A program made the translations under genes and the position numbers. A DNA stretch of 15,540 nucleotides from Candidatus Omnitrophota bacterium (GTDB lineage: Bacteria; Omnitrophota; Omnitrophia; Omnitrophales; Abzuiibacteriaceae): positions 1-15,540 of the forward strand of contig JACQQN010000050.1 in the NCBI GenBank assembly GCA_016206995.1, written 5' to 3'. The number at the start of each line of letters is the position of its first letter. The first letter of the stretch is position 1. Below, one piece after another: positions 7,570-14,229 of the stretch. Under the pieces are notes generated by a model. That model was not told the origin of the DNA, made no database searches, and was given only the letters and a program-made list of their open reading frames with translations.

Positions 7570-8816
7570 TAAGAAACCTTGGTTTTTCGATAATACCGGT
7601 CTAACATGAGTTTTGCTAACTTTTCTGGATCGTGACGTACCTGCCCATCCACTTTGAGCATCTCACCATTCAGCACTTCATAGCCTTTGCTTTTGATTCG
7701 CGCAGTATCCAAGTGAATTGGATAAGAAGATGATTCTTTATATCGAGCAAGGATTGATTTTGGAATTGGCTGCGTATTAAGAAAACAGATGTCCAAGATG
7801 CGAGGATCAGTATGACTGATCAACGCATCCAGGTGATCGCATGAGGAATAATGATCTGTTTCGCCAGGCTGCGTCATAGCGTTCACAATAAAAATTTTGA
7901 GCGCATCTGATTCCACAATCTTCTCGCGAATATCTTTAATCAACAAATTAGGTAAAATACTTGTATAAAGACTGCCTGGTCCCATGACAATCAACTCTGC
8001 ATTTTCAATCGCTTCAAGCGCTTCCTCAGTTGCCGGGCAATCAGCAGGTTTTAAGCTGACTCGCTTAATCGGTTTTCCACAAGCAGTGATGTTGGTCTCT
8101 CCTTCTATCACATGCCCATCCGTAAACTCGGCAACCAAACTCACGTGGTTGAGAGTTGATGGAATCACACGCCCGCGAATGGCAAGCACCTTGCTTGATT
8201 CTTTAATGGCTCTTTCAAAATCGCCCGTCACTTTTGAAAGCGCTGTGATAAACAAATTACCAAAGCTGTGGCCTTTCAGGCCGCCTTCTTCAAAACGGTA
8301 TTGAAATAAATCCCGAATGAGCGGCTCGGTATCTGCAAGCGCTACCAAACAATTACGAATGTCACCCGGAGGTAAGATATCATGCTCGTCACGTAAGATT
8401 CCGGAACTTCCTCCGGTATCCGTTACAGTAACGATAGCCGTGACATTGCTTGAATGGAGTTTTAATCCTGACAACAACACGCTCAAACCTGTCCCGCCGC
8501 CGATCGCAACAATTCTGGGGCCCCGAGACAAGAAGTCTCGACGCCTACTTTCATAAACAAGACTTGCCAAGTCATTATTGGTTTGTGGCATGAGCGCTCT
8601 AACAAAAGTTCGCAAAATATTTTTGATAGCCGTATACACCAAAAAAATCCCAAAAATAAGTGCACCCAAAGCGAAACTTGCGAGAAGCACGTTGTGCCGC
8701 GAAATGGTCTGGATGGCTGAAATCGCAACCACAACCATCAAGCTAAGCCCAAAAGTAGCGAGAATCATCCATCGCTTCACGCCGATTCCCGGATAAAGCC
8801 ATTTAAAATATTTCAT
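7569..8816 (-). CDS. yvcK: YvcK/CofD-like gluconeogenesis factor with two N-terminal membrane helices
   Basis: A 415-residue protein. The C-terminal part (about 100-415) is the YvcK/CofD-like fold: the glycine loop VAIGGGTGLSVLLSGLK (103-119, GGGTG at 106-110), then VTDTGGSSG, LPPGDIRN and the MGPGSLYTSILPN segment. YvcK proteins bind UDP-sugars in Bacillus and are needed for normal cell shape and growth on gluconeogenic carbon sources. The N-terminal 100 residues add two clear hydrophobic helices (about 17-35 and 43-64) followed by a basic, hydrophilic linker, so the protein is probably anchored to the inner membrane with its catalytic-like domain in the cytoplasm. The ribosome binding site AAGAGGA is 3 nt from the ATG. 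It sits 8 nt after hprK and overlaps ptsH by 1 nt, strongly suggesting shared function with the phosphorelay. Confidence 0.93.
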   Translation of the reverse strand: MKYFKWLYPGIGVKRWMILATFGLSLMVVVAISAIQTISRHNVLLASFALGALIFGIFLVYTAIKNILRTFVRALMPQTNNDLASLVYESRRRDFLSRGPRIVAIGGGTGLSVLLSGLKLHSSNVTAIVTVTDTGGSSGILRDEHDILPPGDIRNCLVALADTEPLIRDLFQYRFEEGGLKGHSFGNLFITALSKVTGDFERAIKESSKVLAIRGRVIPSTLNHVSLVAEFTDGHVIEGETNITACGKPIKRVSLKPADCPATEEALEAIENAELIVMGPGSLYTSILPNLLIKDIREKIVESDALKIFIVNAMTQPGETDHYSSCDHLDALISHTDPRILDICFLNTQPIPKSILARYKESSSYPIHLDTARIKSKGYEVLNGEMLKVDGQVRHDPEKLAKLMLDRYYRKTKVS

Positions 8817-8824
8817 GAATCCTC

Positions 8825-9793
8825 TTAATCAAATAAACCGGAAACAGCCCGTTTTGCTTGTGGCGTCTCCGATTTCATCTTGTCAATTAATCGTTGATTG
8901 AAATCGCTTGCTGAATGATGTCCAATAAATTTTGCGCGTTGCGTGAGCGCAGCTGCCTCAACTAGAATTGGAATATTTCGCCCCGGCCGCACTGGAATTG
9001 TCAAATGAGGCAAAGGAACACCCAAAATATCATGCGTTTGATTTTCAAGACCATGTCGGTCATACTCTTTTTTTTGACTCCACTTATCAAGCGTAACCGT
9101 CAAGGTGATTTGTTTCCGGTTTCGAATCGCACCAACCCCAAAAATTGCATTAATATCGATGATTCCAAGCCCTCGAATTTCCATATGGTGCTGCACAACT
9201 TCATTTGCGGCGCCAATAATTACATCCCCTTCGCGCTTAATTTTGACAACGTCGTCCGCCACCAAACGATGCCCTCTTTCAACCAACTCAAGAGCACACT
9301 CTGATTTACCAATTCCACTTTTCCCTAACAGGAGCGTACCAACCCCATAAACATCCAATAAAGTTCCATGCATGGTCGTGTCAGGCGCCATAATATTTTC
9401 TATAAAGACAGTAATTTGACTGACACAAATTGATGTTCGATAAACCGCACGAAAAACAGGTACATGCGCTGCAGTTGCTTGCTCCACAAAATCCTTTGCA
9501 ATTGGTTGGTTTTTTGCAACAATGATACATGGAATTCGAAATGAGAAAAACTTAGCAAGATTTTTTCTTCGGCTGGCCCCTTTCAACTTGTTCAAAAAAC
9601 AAATTTCTGTTTTCCCGAGAACCTGAACACGGTCATATGCGAAATAGTCGTAAAAACCTGAAAAAGCAAGGCCTGGCCGATGAATTTCACCCGAATGGAC
9701 TTTTCGCGTAAGCAAAACGGTGGGATTAAGCAAACTGAGTTTAAGCCGCTCTCTCATCCCTTCGTAAAGTTGTTCAACGGTTGGATAAACCAT
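8825..9793 (-). CDS. hprK: HPr kinase/phosphorylase
   Basis: A 322-residue bifunctional HPr(Ser) kinase/phosphorylase, which adds phosphate to the regulatory serine of HPr using ATP or pyrophosphate and removes it by phosphorolysis. Two domains are visible: an N-terminal domain (about 1-130) and a C-terminal catalytic domain with the Walker A loop GKSGIGKS (157-164), a histidine in MHGTLLDVYG (H142), the paired aspartates in VADDV (180-181) and the family signature EIRGLGIIDI (205-214). ATG 9793 is chosen; a TTG at 9802 would add three residues but lies inside a stem-loop. Neither start has a good ribosome binding site, so translation may depend on ribosomes finishing ptsN, 17 nt upstream. 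Its target serine (S57) is present in the HPr of the same series. Confidence 0.95.
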   Translation of the reverse strand: MVYPTVEQLYEGMRERLKLSLLNPTVLLTRKVHSGEIHRPGLAFSGFYDYFAYDRVQVLGKTEICFLNKLKGASRRKNLAKFFSFRIPCIIVAKNQPIAKDFVEQATAAHVPVFRAVYRTSICVSQITVFIENIMAPDTTMHGTLLDVYGVGTLLLGKSGIGKSECALELVERGHRLVADDVVKIKREGDVIIGAANEVVQHHMEIRGLGIIDINAIFGVGAIRNRKQITLTVTLDKWSQKKEYDRHGLENQTHDILGVPLPHLTIPVRPGRNIPILVEAAALTQRAKFIGHHSASDFNQRLIDKMKSETPQAKRAVSGLFD

Positions 9794-9800
9794 GAAAACC

Positions 9801-9820
9801 AAAGCACTGCTTAGTGCTTT
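9801..9820 (-). promoter_or_regulatory. Perfect stem-loop spanning the ptsN stop and hprK start region
   Basis: An 8-base perfect inverted repeat (AAAGCACT / AGTGCTTT) with a 4-nt loop. In the minus-strand mRNA it contains the ptsN stop codon and ends 7 nt before the hprK ATG, where the ribosome binding site would be expected. In that direction it is followed by GGTTTTC, a poor U-tract. Read on the plus strand it is followed by CTTTTTCTCC, closer to an intrinsic terminator, although no plus-strand gene needs one here. Likely roles are coupling or attenuating hprK translation, or protecting the ptsN mRNA end. Confidence 0.6.
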
Positions 9821-10275
9821 TTCTCCTCTTCATTTTTAATGAGCTCATGAACTTCTTCTGCCGTTTTACATTTCCGAATTAGTTCACAAAAATAACTGTC
9901 GCGAAGCAATCTCGAGATTTGTGCGAGCGCTTTAAGGTGAGGTCCTGAAGCTTCTTTGGGTGTGACCAAGAGGAAAAAGACATACACTGGCTCTCCATCC
10001 AACGCATCAAAATTAACGCCCCGATGGCTAATTCCCATCACAGCGACAAGTTCAGTAACGCGATCTGTCTTACCATGTGGAATTGCAATTCCTTGTCCGA
10101 TGCCTGTCGAACCCAAATTTTCTCTTTCAATCAGCGCCTTGACAATGGCTTTTTGGTCGCCAATATTTCGGATACCCGACAAGACGCCTACCAGCTCTTT
10201 TAAGGCGCCTTCTTTATCTGTTGCTTCAATCCCAATTTTAATTGCTCGTTTTTCTAGAACTTCGTGAATTTTCAT
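9811..10275 (-). CDS. ptsN: PTS EIIA component, PtsN/fructose-type
   Basis: A 154-residue EIIA domain protein of the mannitol/fructose/nitrogen class. The phosphorylatable histidine is H67 in GIAIPHGKT, preceded by the ENLGSTGIGQG stretch typical of PtsN. The second family region, FFLLVTPKEASGPHLKALAQISRLLRD, lies near 100-126. It receives phosphate from HPr and in proteobacteria acts as a regulator (potassium transport, sensor kinases, stress) rather than in sugar uptake. No EIIB or EIIC gene is present here, which favours the regulatory role. A strong ribosome binding site (GGGAGGAAG) precedes ATG 10275. It is the first gene after the 193-base gap downstream of lptB, so it may head a transcript. 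The order lptB then ptsN resembles the proteobacterial lptB-rpoN-hpf-ptsN cluster with rpoN and hpf missing. Confidence 0.93.
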   Translation of the reverse strand: MKIHEVLEKRAIKIGIEATDKEGALKELVGVLSGIRNIGDQKAIVKALIERENLGSTGIGQGIAIPHGKTDRVTELVAVMGISHRGVNFDALDGEPVYVFFLLVTPKEASGPHLKALAQISRLLRDSYFCELIRKCKTAEEVHELIKNEEEKKH

Positions 10276-10468
10276 TCGAGACTTCCTCCCGTTACAGATT
10301 CATTTGATCATTCAACATAATTTCAGCTGTTACAAATTACTCCAGCGATCAACTTGCCTGACCCCTGAAGAAATATTTCGTTCGGTTTTTAACCAAAACA
10401 ACCACAAAAAACAAAATAAAATTATCATGAATCCAGAATTGAAATTTCGTGTCGTTCTCGAGGATATT
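10276..10468. other. Intergenic gap between lptB and ptsN, AT-rich
   Basis: This 193-base stretch is the longest gene-free segment besides the rpsU-comF gap. It should hold either the lptB transcript end or a ptsN promoter, but I find neither convincingly. The best promoter match upstream of ptsN is weak (TTGTAA, 17 bases, AATGAT; 4 of 6 at both boxes, minus strand). Small palindromes (GAAATATTTC; GGTT-AAA-AACC near 10384-10394) are present without a following U-tract. A 32-codon hydrophobic reading frame lies at 10330-10428 on the minus strand. Confidence 0.5.
10330..10428 (-). CDS. Possible 32-residue hydrophobic peptide (doubtful)
   Basis: An ATG-to-TAA frame on the minus strand encodes a 32-residue peptide. 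Its first 13 residues are almost entirely hydrophobic (MIILFCFLWLFWL), followed by a basic and polar tail, so it looks like a short single-pass membrane peptide. The ribosome binding site is weak (only GGA, 3 nt before the ATG). The T-rich DNA of this gap would produce phenylalanine, leucine and tryptophan codons by chance. I do not recognise it and consider it more likely spurious than real. Confidence 0.15.
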   Translation of the reverse strand: MIILFCFLWLFWLKTERNISSGVRQVDRWSNL

Positions 10469-11194
10469 TTATGCTAACACAAAGCGCTCTCCCAAATAAA
10501 TCTCGCGCGCTTTTTTATCAGTTGCTAAAAAATGCGAGGTGCCTGAAACTTCCACCTTCCCTTCATACATAATATAAGCCCGATCCGTAATTGCGAGGGT
10601 TTCACGCACGCTATGATCGGTTAGCAAGATACTTAACCCTTGTTCTTTGAGGCGTTTCAAAATCTTTTGCACTTCAAAAACAGCAATTGGATCAACGCCA
10701 CTGAATGGTTCGTCGAGTAATATGAGTGACGGATTTGTAACGAGCGCTCGGGTAATCTCAAGCCGTCTTCGCTCACCACCTGAAAGCGTCATCGCCTTGT
10801 TTTTGGCAAGGTGTGCAATATCCAATTCTTCAAGAAGACGTGCGAGCCTTCGCTTCCGCTCTGCCTGAGGAATGTCAAGCGTTTCTAAAACTGCCATGAT
10901 GTTTTCTTCGACGGTTAACTTTCGAAATACTGAGGGCTCTTGCGAAAGATAACCAATGCCAAGCCGAGCCCGTTGATACATCGGAAGGTGGGTGATATTC
11001 TCACCGCGAAAGAAAACGCTCCCCCCCTCTGCTTTGATGATACCAACTACCATATAAAATGTAGTTGTTTTTCCAGCTCCGTTTGGGCCAAGAAGTCCTA
11101 CAATTTCTCCGCGAGAAACATGGATGGAAACTTTATTGACGACCGTTCTTCCTTTATAGCTTTTTACTAAATCCTGCGTTTCAAGTAAGTTCAC
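10469..11194 (-). CDS. lptB: LPS export ABC transporter ATP-binding protein LptB
   Basis: A 241-residue cytoplasmic ABC ATPase, the usual LptB length, which powers LPS extraction by LptF/LptG. The Walker A loop GPNGAGKT is at 36-43, the Q-loop is in GYLSQEPSVF (Q85), the ABC signature LSGGERRR is at 137-144, Walker B LILLDEP at 157-163 and the switch histidine in LTDHSVRE (H194). SVFRKLTVEENI matches LptB closely. The start chosen is GTG 11194, with a GAGAGGCGG ribosome binding site a few nt upstream. The reading frame stays open farther upstream to 11479, but that part overlaps lptC/lptA in another frame and is not LptB-like. It follows the lptC/lptA gene by 22 nt in one operon. Confidence 0.95.
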   Translation of the reverse strand: MNLLETQDLVKSYKGRTVVNKVSIHVSRGEIVGLLGPNGAGKTTTFYMVVGIIKAEGGSVFFRGENITHLPMYQRARLGIGYLSQEPSVFRKLTVEENIMAVLETLDIPQAERKRRLARLLEELDIAHLAKNKAMTLSGGERRRLEITRALVTNPSLILLDEPFSGVDPIAVFEVQKILKRLKEQGLSILLTDHSVRETLAITDRAYIMYEGKVEVSGTSHFLATDKKAREIYLGERFVLA

Positions 11195-11216
11195 GTTTTC
11201 CGCCTCTCGCTTCAAA

Positions 11217-12149
11217 TCAATTCGGTTTTGATGGTTGCTTTTGGTCCAAATTAAATAAATCAGCCACTGAAGTGCTGGAGGAACCTTTTTTAGATTCTTT
11301 TGCACCCACCGCTTCAACGTCCCCACCCAAAATAATTTTCCCATCTTCTGCAAGATAAATCGCATTATCACTGTATGTCTGATGACCATCTTTATTGATA
11401 ATAATGACGTTTCCAGTCGCAATAATTTTATAAATTTTCTTAGTACTTTGATTATAGAAAACATCCATAAAATCGGCAAAAAGCTTCCCCCGCTCGTCTT
11501 TTGCGACTACATTCTGGGAAAAATGCGCGATGTTCCGCTCATAATCAATCTCAAGCGGGCCATCACACGTAATGATGGTTGGTGCTTTTGTTTCCGTATC
11601 CAAATTCTGAACAACCACGGTCACATTCTTTTTGAAATTGACTTTCTTAAGCTGAGAGTCCCCGCTCGCCCCAATTCCTTCCACGTGAATGTTTTCCCGC
11701 TTCACTTTTGCGTGTACTGCCGTTTCAACCGTTTTTCCAGCAGGATTAATTTCTAATTCCTCAGTCAACAACCGCGTCCCTGTGTTGGTGGTAGCAATCA
11801 CATTTTTTTGAAGATGGACGTTGTTGGTCGTTTTATCAAAAACGCCTGAATCAGCGGTAATGGTGATGGGGGAATCTTCAGCGAATGCTTTTGCAAGAAC
11901 ATTGGTAAACAAAATATTTTTTGCGAGGATATCTGCTGAATCGCCTTCAATTTCCAACTCTTTCTTTCCATTCGTGTCATACTTAGAAAATGAGAAGCGG
12001 TAAACTTTTTGAAGAACTTTGCTTTCGGTACTTGAATCAATGGGTTGAGTTTGTTCGGAGCTTTTCGAGGCAAGCCATAACTGAAACTGAACGAGCCCAA
12101 TATAAAGCAATATTAAGATTGCGCTTGCTCGAATAATATTTTTAATCAT
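11217..12149 (-). CDS. LptC-LptA fusion: LPS transport periplasmic protein
   Basis: A 310-residue protein that appears to join the two periplasmic Lpt proteins. Residues 5-25 form one membrane helix, as in LptC. Residues about 45-180 match an LptC-type (YrbK) beta-jellyroll, with SFSKYDTNGKKELEIEGDSAD at its start and a repeated pattern of short beta strands. Residues about 188-283 resemble an OstA/LptA domain (TCDGPLEIDYERNIAHFSQNV, then ATGNVIIINKDGHQTYSDNAIYL). The last 25 residues are low-complexity and polar. Typical LptC and LptA are each about 180-190 residues. LptC takes LPS from LptFG, and LptA bridges the periplasm to LptD. The start ATG 12149 has a GGAAGG site about 11 nt upstream, inside the end of the acyltransferase gene; lptB follows. 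Domain borders are judged by eye. Confidence 0.8.
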   Translation of the reverse strand: MIKNIIRASAILILLYIGLVQFQLWLASKSSEQTQPIDSSTESKVLQKVYRFSFSKYDTNGKKELEIEGDSADILAKNILFTNVLAKAFAEDSPITITADSGVFDKTTNNVHLQKNVIATTNTGTRLLTEELEINPAGKTVETAVHAKVKRENIHVEGIGASGDSQLKKVNFKKNVTVVVQNLDTETKAPTIITCDGPLEIDYERNIAHFSQNVVAKDERGKLFADFMDVFYNQSTKKIYKIIATGNVIIINKDGHQTYSDNAIYLAEDGKIILGGDVEAVGAKESKKGSSSTSVADLFNLDQKQPSKPN

Positions 12150-12155
12150 ATCAAC

Positions 12156-13130
12156 TTATACCTTCCTTTTTGCCAAGACCGATTCTTCTGAACGATGATC
12201 GCCTTGCCCTTGTTTGGCTTCTTCCGTTTGCTTGGGTCTTGTTTTCCATCGCCGATGCATCCACACCCATTGCTCCGGATATTCCCGAATGACCGATTCA
12301 ACGACGGAAGACCACTGTTTGGTCATTGACATAATCGGATCACTTTCGGAATTAAAATCTTCAGGCCAAATCAAATCGCGTCCAATCAACCGGTAGCCCT
12401 TACCTTCACGGACCATAAATGTAGGTAAAATTGGCGCACCACTGGCTCTTGAAATTTTCGCAGGTGCAGACGGTGTATACGCTAACTCGCCAAAAAACGG
12501 AACAAACACCCCTTCGATACTATCCACATCCTGATCCGGCAAAATCCCAATTGGCCGATTACTTCGAAGCACTTTCAAAATTGATTTTGGTGATGCATCC
12601 CGATAAAAAATTTGAGCCCCGGTAGCCAACCGAATTCCTTCGAGTACTCGATTAAATGGTTCATAATAAATTTTTCGTGCAATGACTGTTCCGGGTATTC
12701 CTTTTTGGCAAAAATAAAGTGTGATTAACTCCCAGTTGCCGATGTGCCCTGTTAAGAAAATGAGTCCTTTCCCCTTCTCGAGCGCCGTTTTTGCACGCTC
12801 AAAAGCACCGTCATCTTTAATTAAGGTTTCGTCTTTTGACCATCTCTTTTTAAGGATCGGGATTCGAAGCGTGTCAACGGCAGTACAGCCAAGATTCTCA
12901 AAAACACCGCGTCCGATTTGTTCGAGTTCTGTCCGAGATTTTGCCCCACCAAAGGCTAAGCTCAAGTGATTAAAAACCTTCTTCCGCTCTTTGGGTAGAA
13001 TATACCACGTGAAGCGCCCAATCATTCGAATGAAAGAAAGCATCCACTCTCGCGGAAGTATCAGCGAGAAACCTTGCGCCAGCCGGAGCAAGAGATAAAG
13101 TAGAAAACGATACGGTCGTTTTTTACTCAT
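12156..13130 (-). CDS. Lipid A biosynthesis acyltransferase (LpxL/HtrB family)
   Basis: A 324-residue lysophospholipid acyltransferase-type protein. The N-terminus has a hydrophobic segment (about 8-26) for membrane association. The catalytic HX4E motif is HIGNWE (H129 to E134), preceded by KGLIFLTG. A second block has ILPDQDVDSIEGVFVPFFG, and the conserved PEQWVWMHRRWKTRP, typical of LpxL/LpxM enzymes, is near 282-296. The family adds a secondary acyl chain to lipid A at the cytoplasmic face. Which chain or acyl donor cannot be read from sequence. A polar, charged tail of about 25 residues follows the family end. No strong ribosome binding site precedes ATG 13130. It is the first gene after a strong promoter and is followed by lptC/lptA (6 nt gap) and lptB, so lipid A finishing and LPS export share a transcript. 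Confidence 0.9.
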   Translation of the reverse strand: MSKKRPYRFLLYLLLRLAQGFSLILPREWMLSFIRMIGRFTWYILPKERKKVFNHLSLAFGGAKSRTELEQIGRGVFENLGCTAVDTLRIPILKKRWSKDETLIKDDGAFERAKTALEKGKGLIFLTGHIGNWELITLYFCQKGIPGTVIARKIYYEPFNRVLEGIRLATGAQIFYRDASPKSILKVLRSNRPIGILPDQDVDSIEGVFVPFFGELAYTPSAPAKISRASGAPILPTFMVREGKGYRLIGRDLIWPEDFNSESDPIMSMTKQWSSVVESVIREYPEQWVWMHRRWKTRPKQTEEAKQGQGDHRSEESVLAKRKV

Positions 13131-13152
13131 GAGAAACTTTGAAACCTAAATC

Positions 13153-13177
13153 CCTGGCAAAGAACGGTTTTGCAAGG
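13153..13177 (-). other. Stem-loop in the leader of the acyltransferase-lpt operon
   Basis: In the minus-strand RNA, arms CCT-T-GCAAA and TTTGC-C-AGG pair over 8 bp with one T/C mismatch around a 7-nt loop. It lies between the predicted transcription start (about 13197) and the acyltransferase ATG (13130). No U-tract follows, so it is not a classic attenuator. It could be a leader structure or chance. Confidence 0.3.
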
Positions 13178-13203
13178 CAGTTTAATAGGTAAAACATTGT
13201 GTA

Positions 13204-13232
13204 ATTATAGAAGAGCTTTAAACGTCAGTCAA
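13204..13232 (-). promoter_or_regulatory. sigma70-type promoter for acyltransferase-lptCA-lptB
   Basis: On the minus strand the -35 box TTGACT (13232-13227, 5 of 6) and a perfect -10 box TATAAT (13209-13204) are separated by 17 bases. Transcription should start near 13197, giving a leader of about 67 nt before the acyltransferase ATG. It lies in the 133-base gap after kdsD, so the LPS-export genes can be transcribed separately from the pyrG-kdsA-kdsD series. Confidence 0.85.
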
Positions 13233-13263
13233 GGAAAGGGATTGGGCTGAAAAATTCCTAAGT

Positions 13264-14229
13264 TTAGATAAAACCAGCTTTTAGCAAATCTTGTACATCC
13301 AAGAGACCGACTGCTTTTCCTTTTTTGTCAACAACAGGTAATTCATCAATTTTTCGGTCTCGCAATCGAGAAAGCGCCTCAGCGGCAAGTTGATCTTCAA
13401 GAATGACGCTGGGATGACGGGTTGCAAGTTTAGTAATAGGACAGCTTAGAATGCGGCTTCCTTGCTCATCTAGGTGGCGCCTGAGGTCGCCATCCGTGAA
13501 AATTCCTATTAACTTTCCTTTTGAATCGATAACACTACAAGACCCTGCGCGAGCAGCTGTAATAGCAAGGAGCGCTTTCTGAACCGTGGTGCCCGATTTC
13601 ACCACAGCATACGCTTTCCCTTTGCGCATGATGTCACTGACACGCAAAAGTTTCTTACCTAAATTTCCACCCGGATGATAAAAAGCAAAATCTTCTTCCT
13701 TAAAGCCCCGTCTCTTTGCGGCGCAAACGGCGAGCGCATCTCCCATCGCAAGCGCTGCCGTCGTAGAAGCTGTGGGCGCAAGTCCCCAAGGACAGGCCTC
13801 AGAACTAATTGCGATATTCAAAACTACATCAGCATGCTTGGCCAGTGTTGATTTCAAGTGCCCTGTCATGGCAATAAGTTTTGCTCCGATTTTCTTAATA
13901 ATCGAAAGCAAGCGCGTCACTTCTTCTGTTTCGCCACTATTTGAAATAGCGATCACGATATCTTGCTTCGTTACCATGCCCAAATCTCCATGGACTGCCT
14001 CCGCAGGATGCAGAAAAAGACTTGGCGTTCCGGTTGAGGCGAGAGTTGCCGCAATTTTTCTTCCGATTAAACCCGGCTTCCCCATTCCGGTGACAATCAC
14101 CCGGCCCGCACAATCTTCAATCAAATCAAGAGCACTTTCAAAACCTTGATTCACATGAGGAATCAATCCAAGAATTGCTTTCGCTTCGCTTTGCAAAACT
14201 TTCTTGGCAAGTTGTAAGTCGCGTTTCAT
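13264..14229 (-). CDS. kdsD: Arabinose-5-phosphate isomerase, KpsF/KdsD type
   Basis: A 321-residue sugar isomerase converting ribulose-5-phosphate to arabinose-5-phosphate, the first step towards KDO. The N-terminal SIS domain (about 30-165) shows TGMGKPGLIGRKIAATLASTGTPS (47-70, K51), HPAEAVHGDLGM (74-85, with H80), ISNSGETEE and ASTTAALAMGDALAV. The linker carries HPGGNLGK (H185), a conserved active-site segment. Two CBS domains follow (about 195-255 and 262-321), as in KdsD and KpsF. The start ATG overlaps the kdsA stop by 3 nt (ATGA), with a GGTGA site upstream, so it is translationally coupled to the KDO-8-phosphate synthase that uses its product. KdsC phosphatase, the next enzyme but one, is not in the window. 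Confidence 0.95.
   Translation of the reverse strand: MKRDLQLAKKVLQSEAKAILGLIPHVNQGFESALDLIEDCAGRVIVTGMGKPGLIGRKIAATLASTGTPSLFLHPAEAVHGDLGMVTKQDIVIAISNSGETEEVTRLLSIIKKIGAKLIAMTGHLKSTLAKHADVVLNIAISSEACPWGLAPTASTTAALAMGDALAVCAAKRRGFKEEDFAFYHPGGNLGKKLLRVSDIMRKGKAYAVVKSGTTVQKALLAITAARAGSCSVIDSKGKLIGIFTDGDLRRHLDEQGSRILSCPITKLATRHPSVILEDQLAAEALSRLRDRKIDELPVVDKKGKAVGLLDVQDLLKAGFI

Noticed and set aside
10276..10468. Sigma54 promoter or rpoN remnant ahead of ptsN
   Set aside because: No TGGCAC/TTGC pair at the right spacing was found, and no recognisable RpoN-like peptide appears in any frame.
11195..11479. Upstream extension of the lptB reading frame by 95 residues
   Set aside because: It overlaps the 3' part of the lptC/lptA gene in another frame, has no LptB-like sequence, and GTG 11194 has a good ribosome binding site and gives the normal family length.
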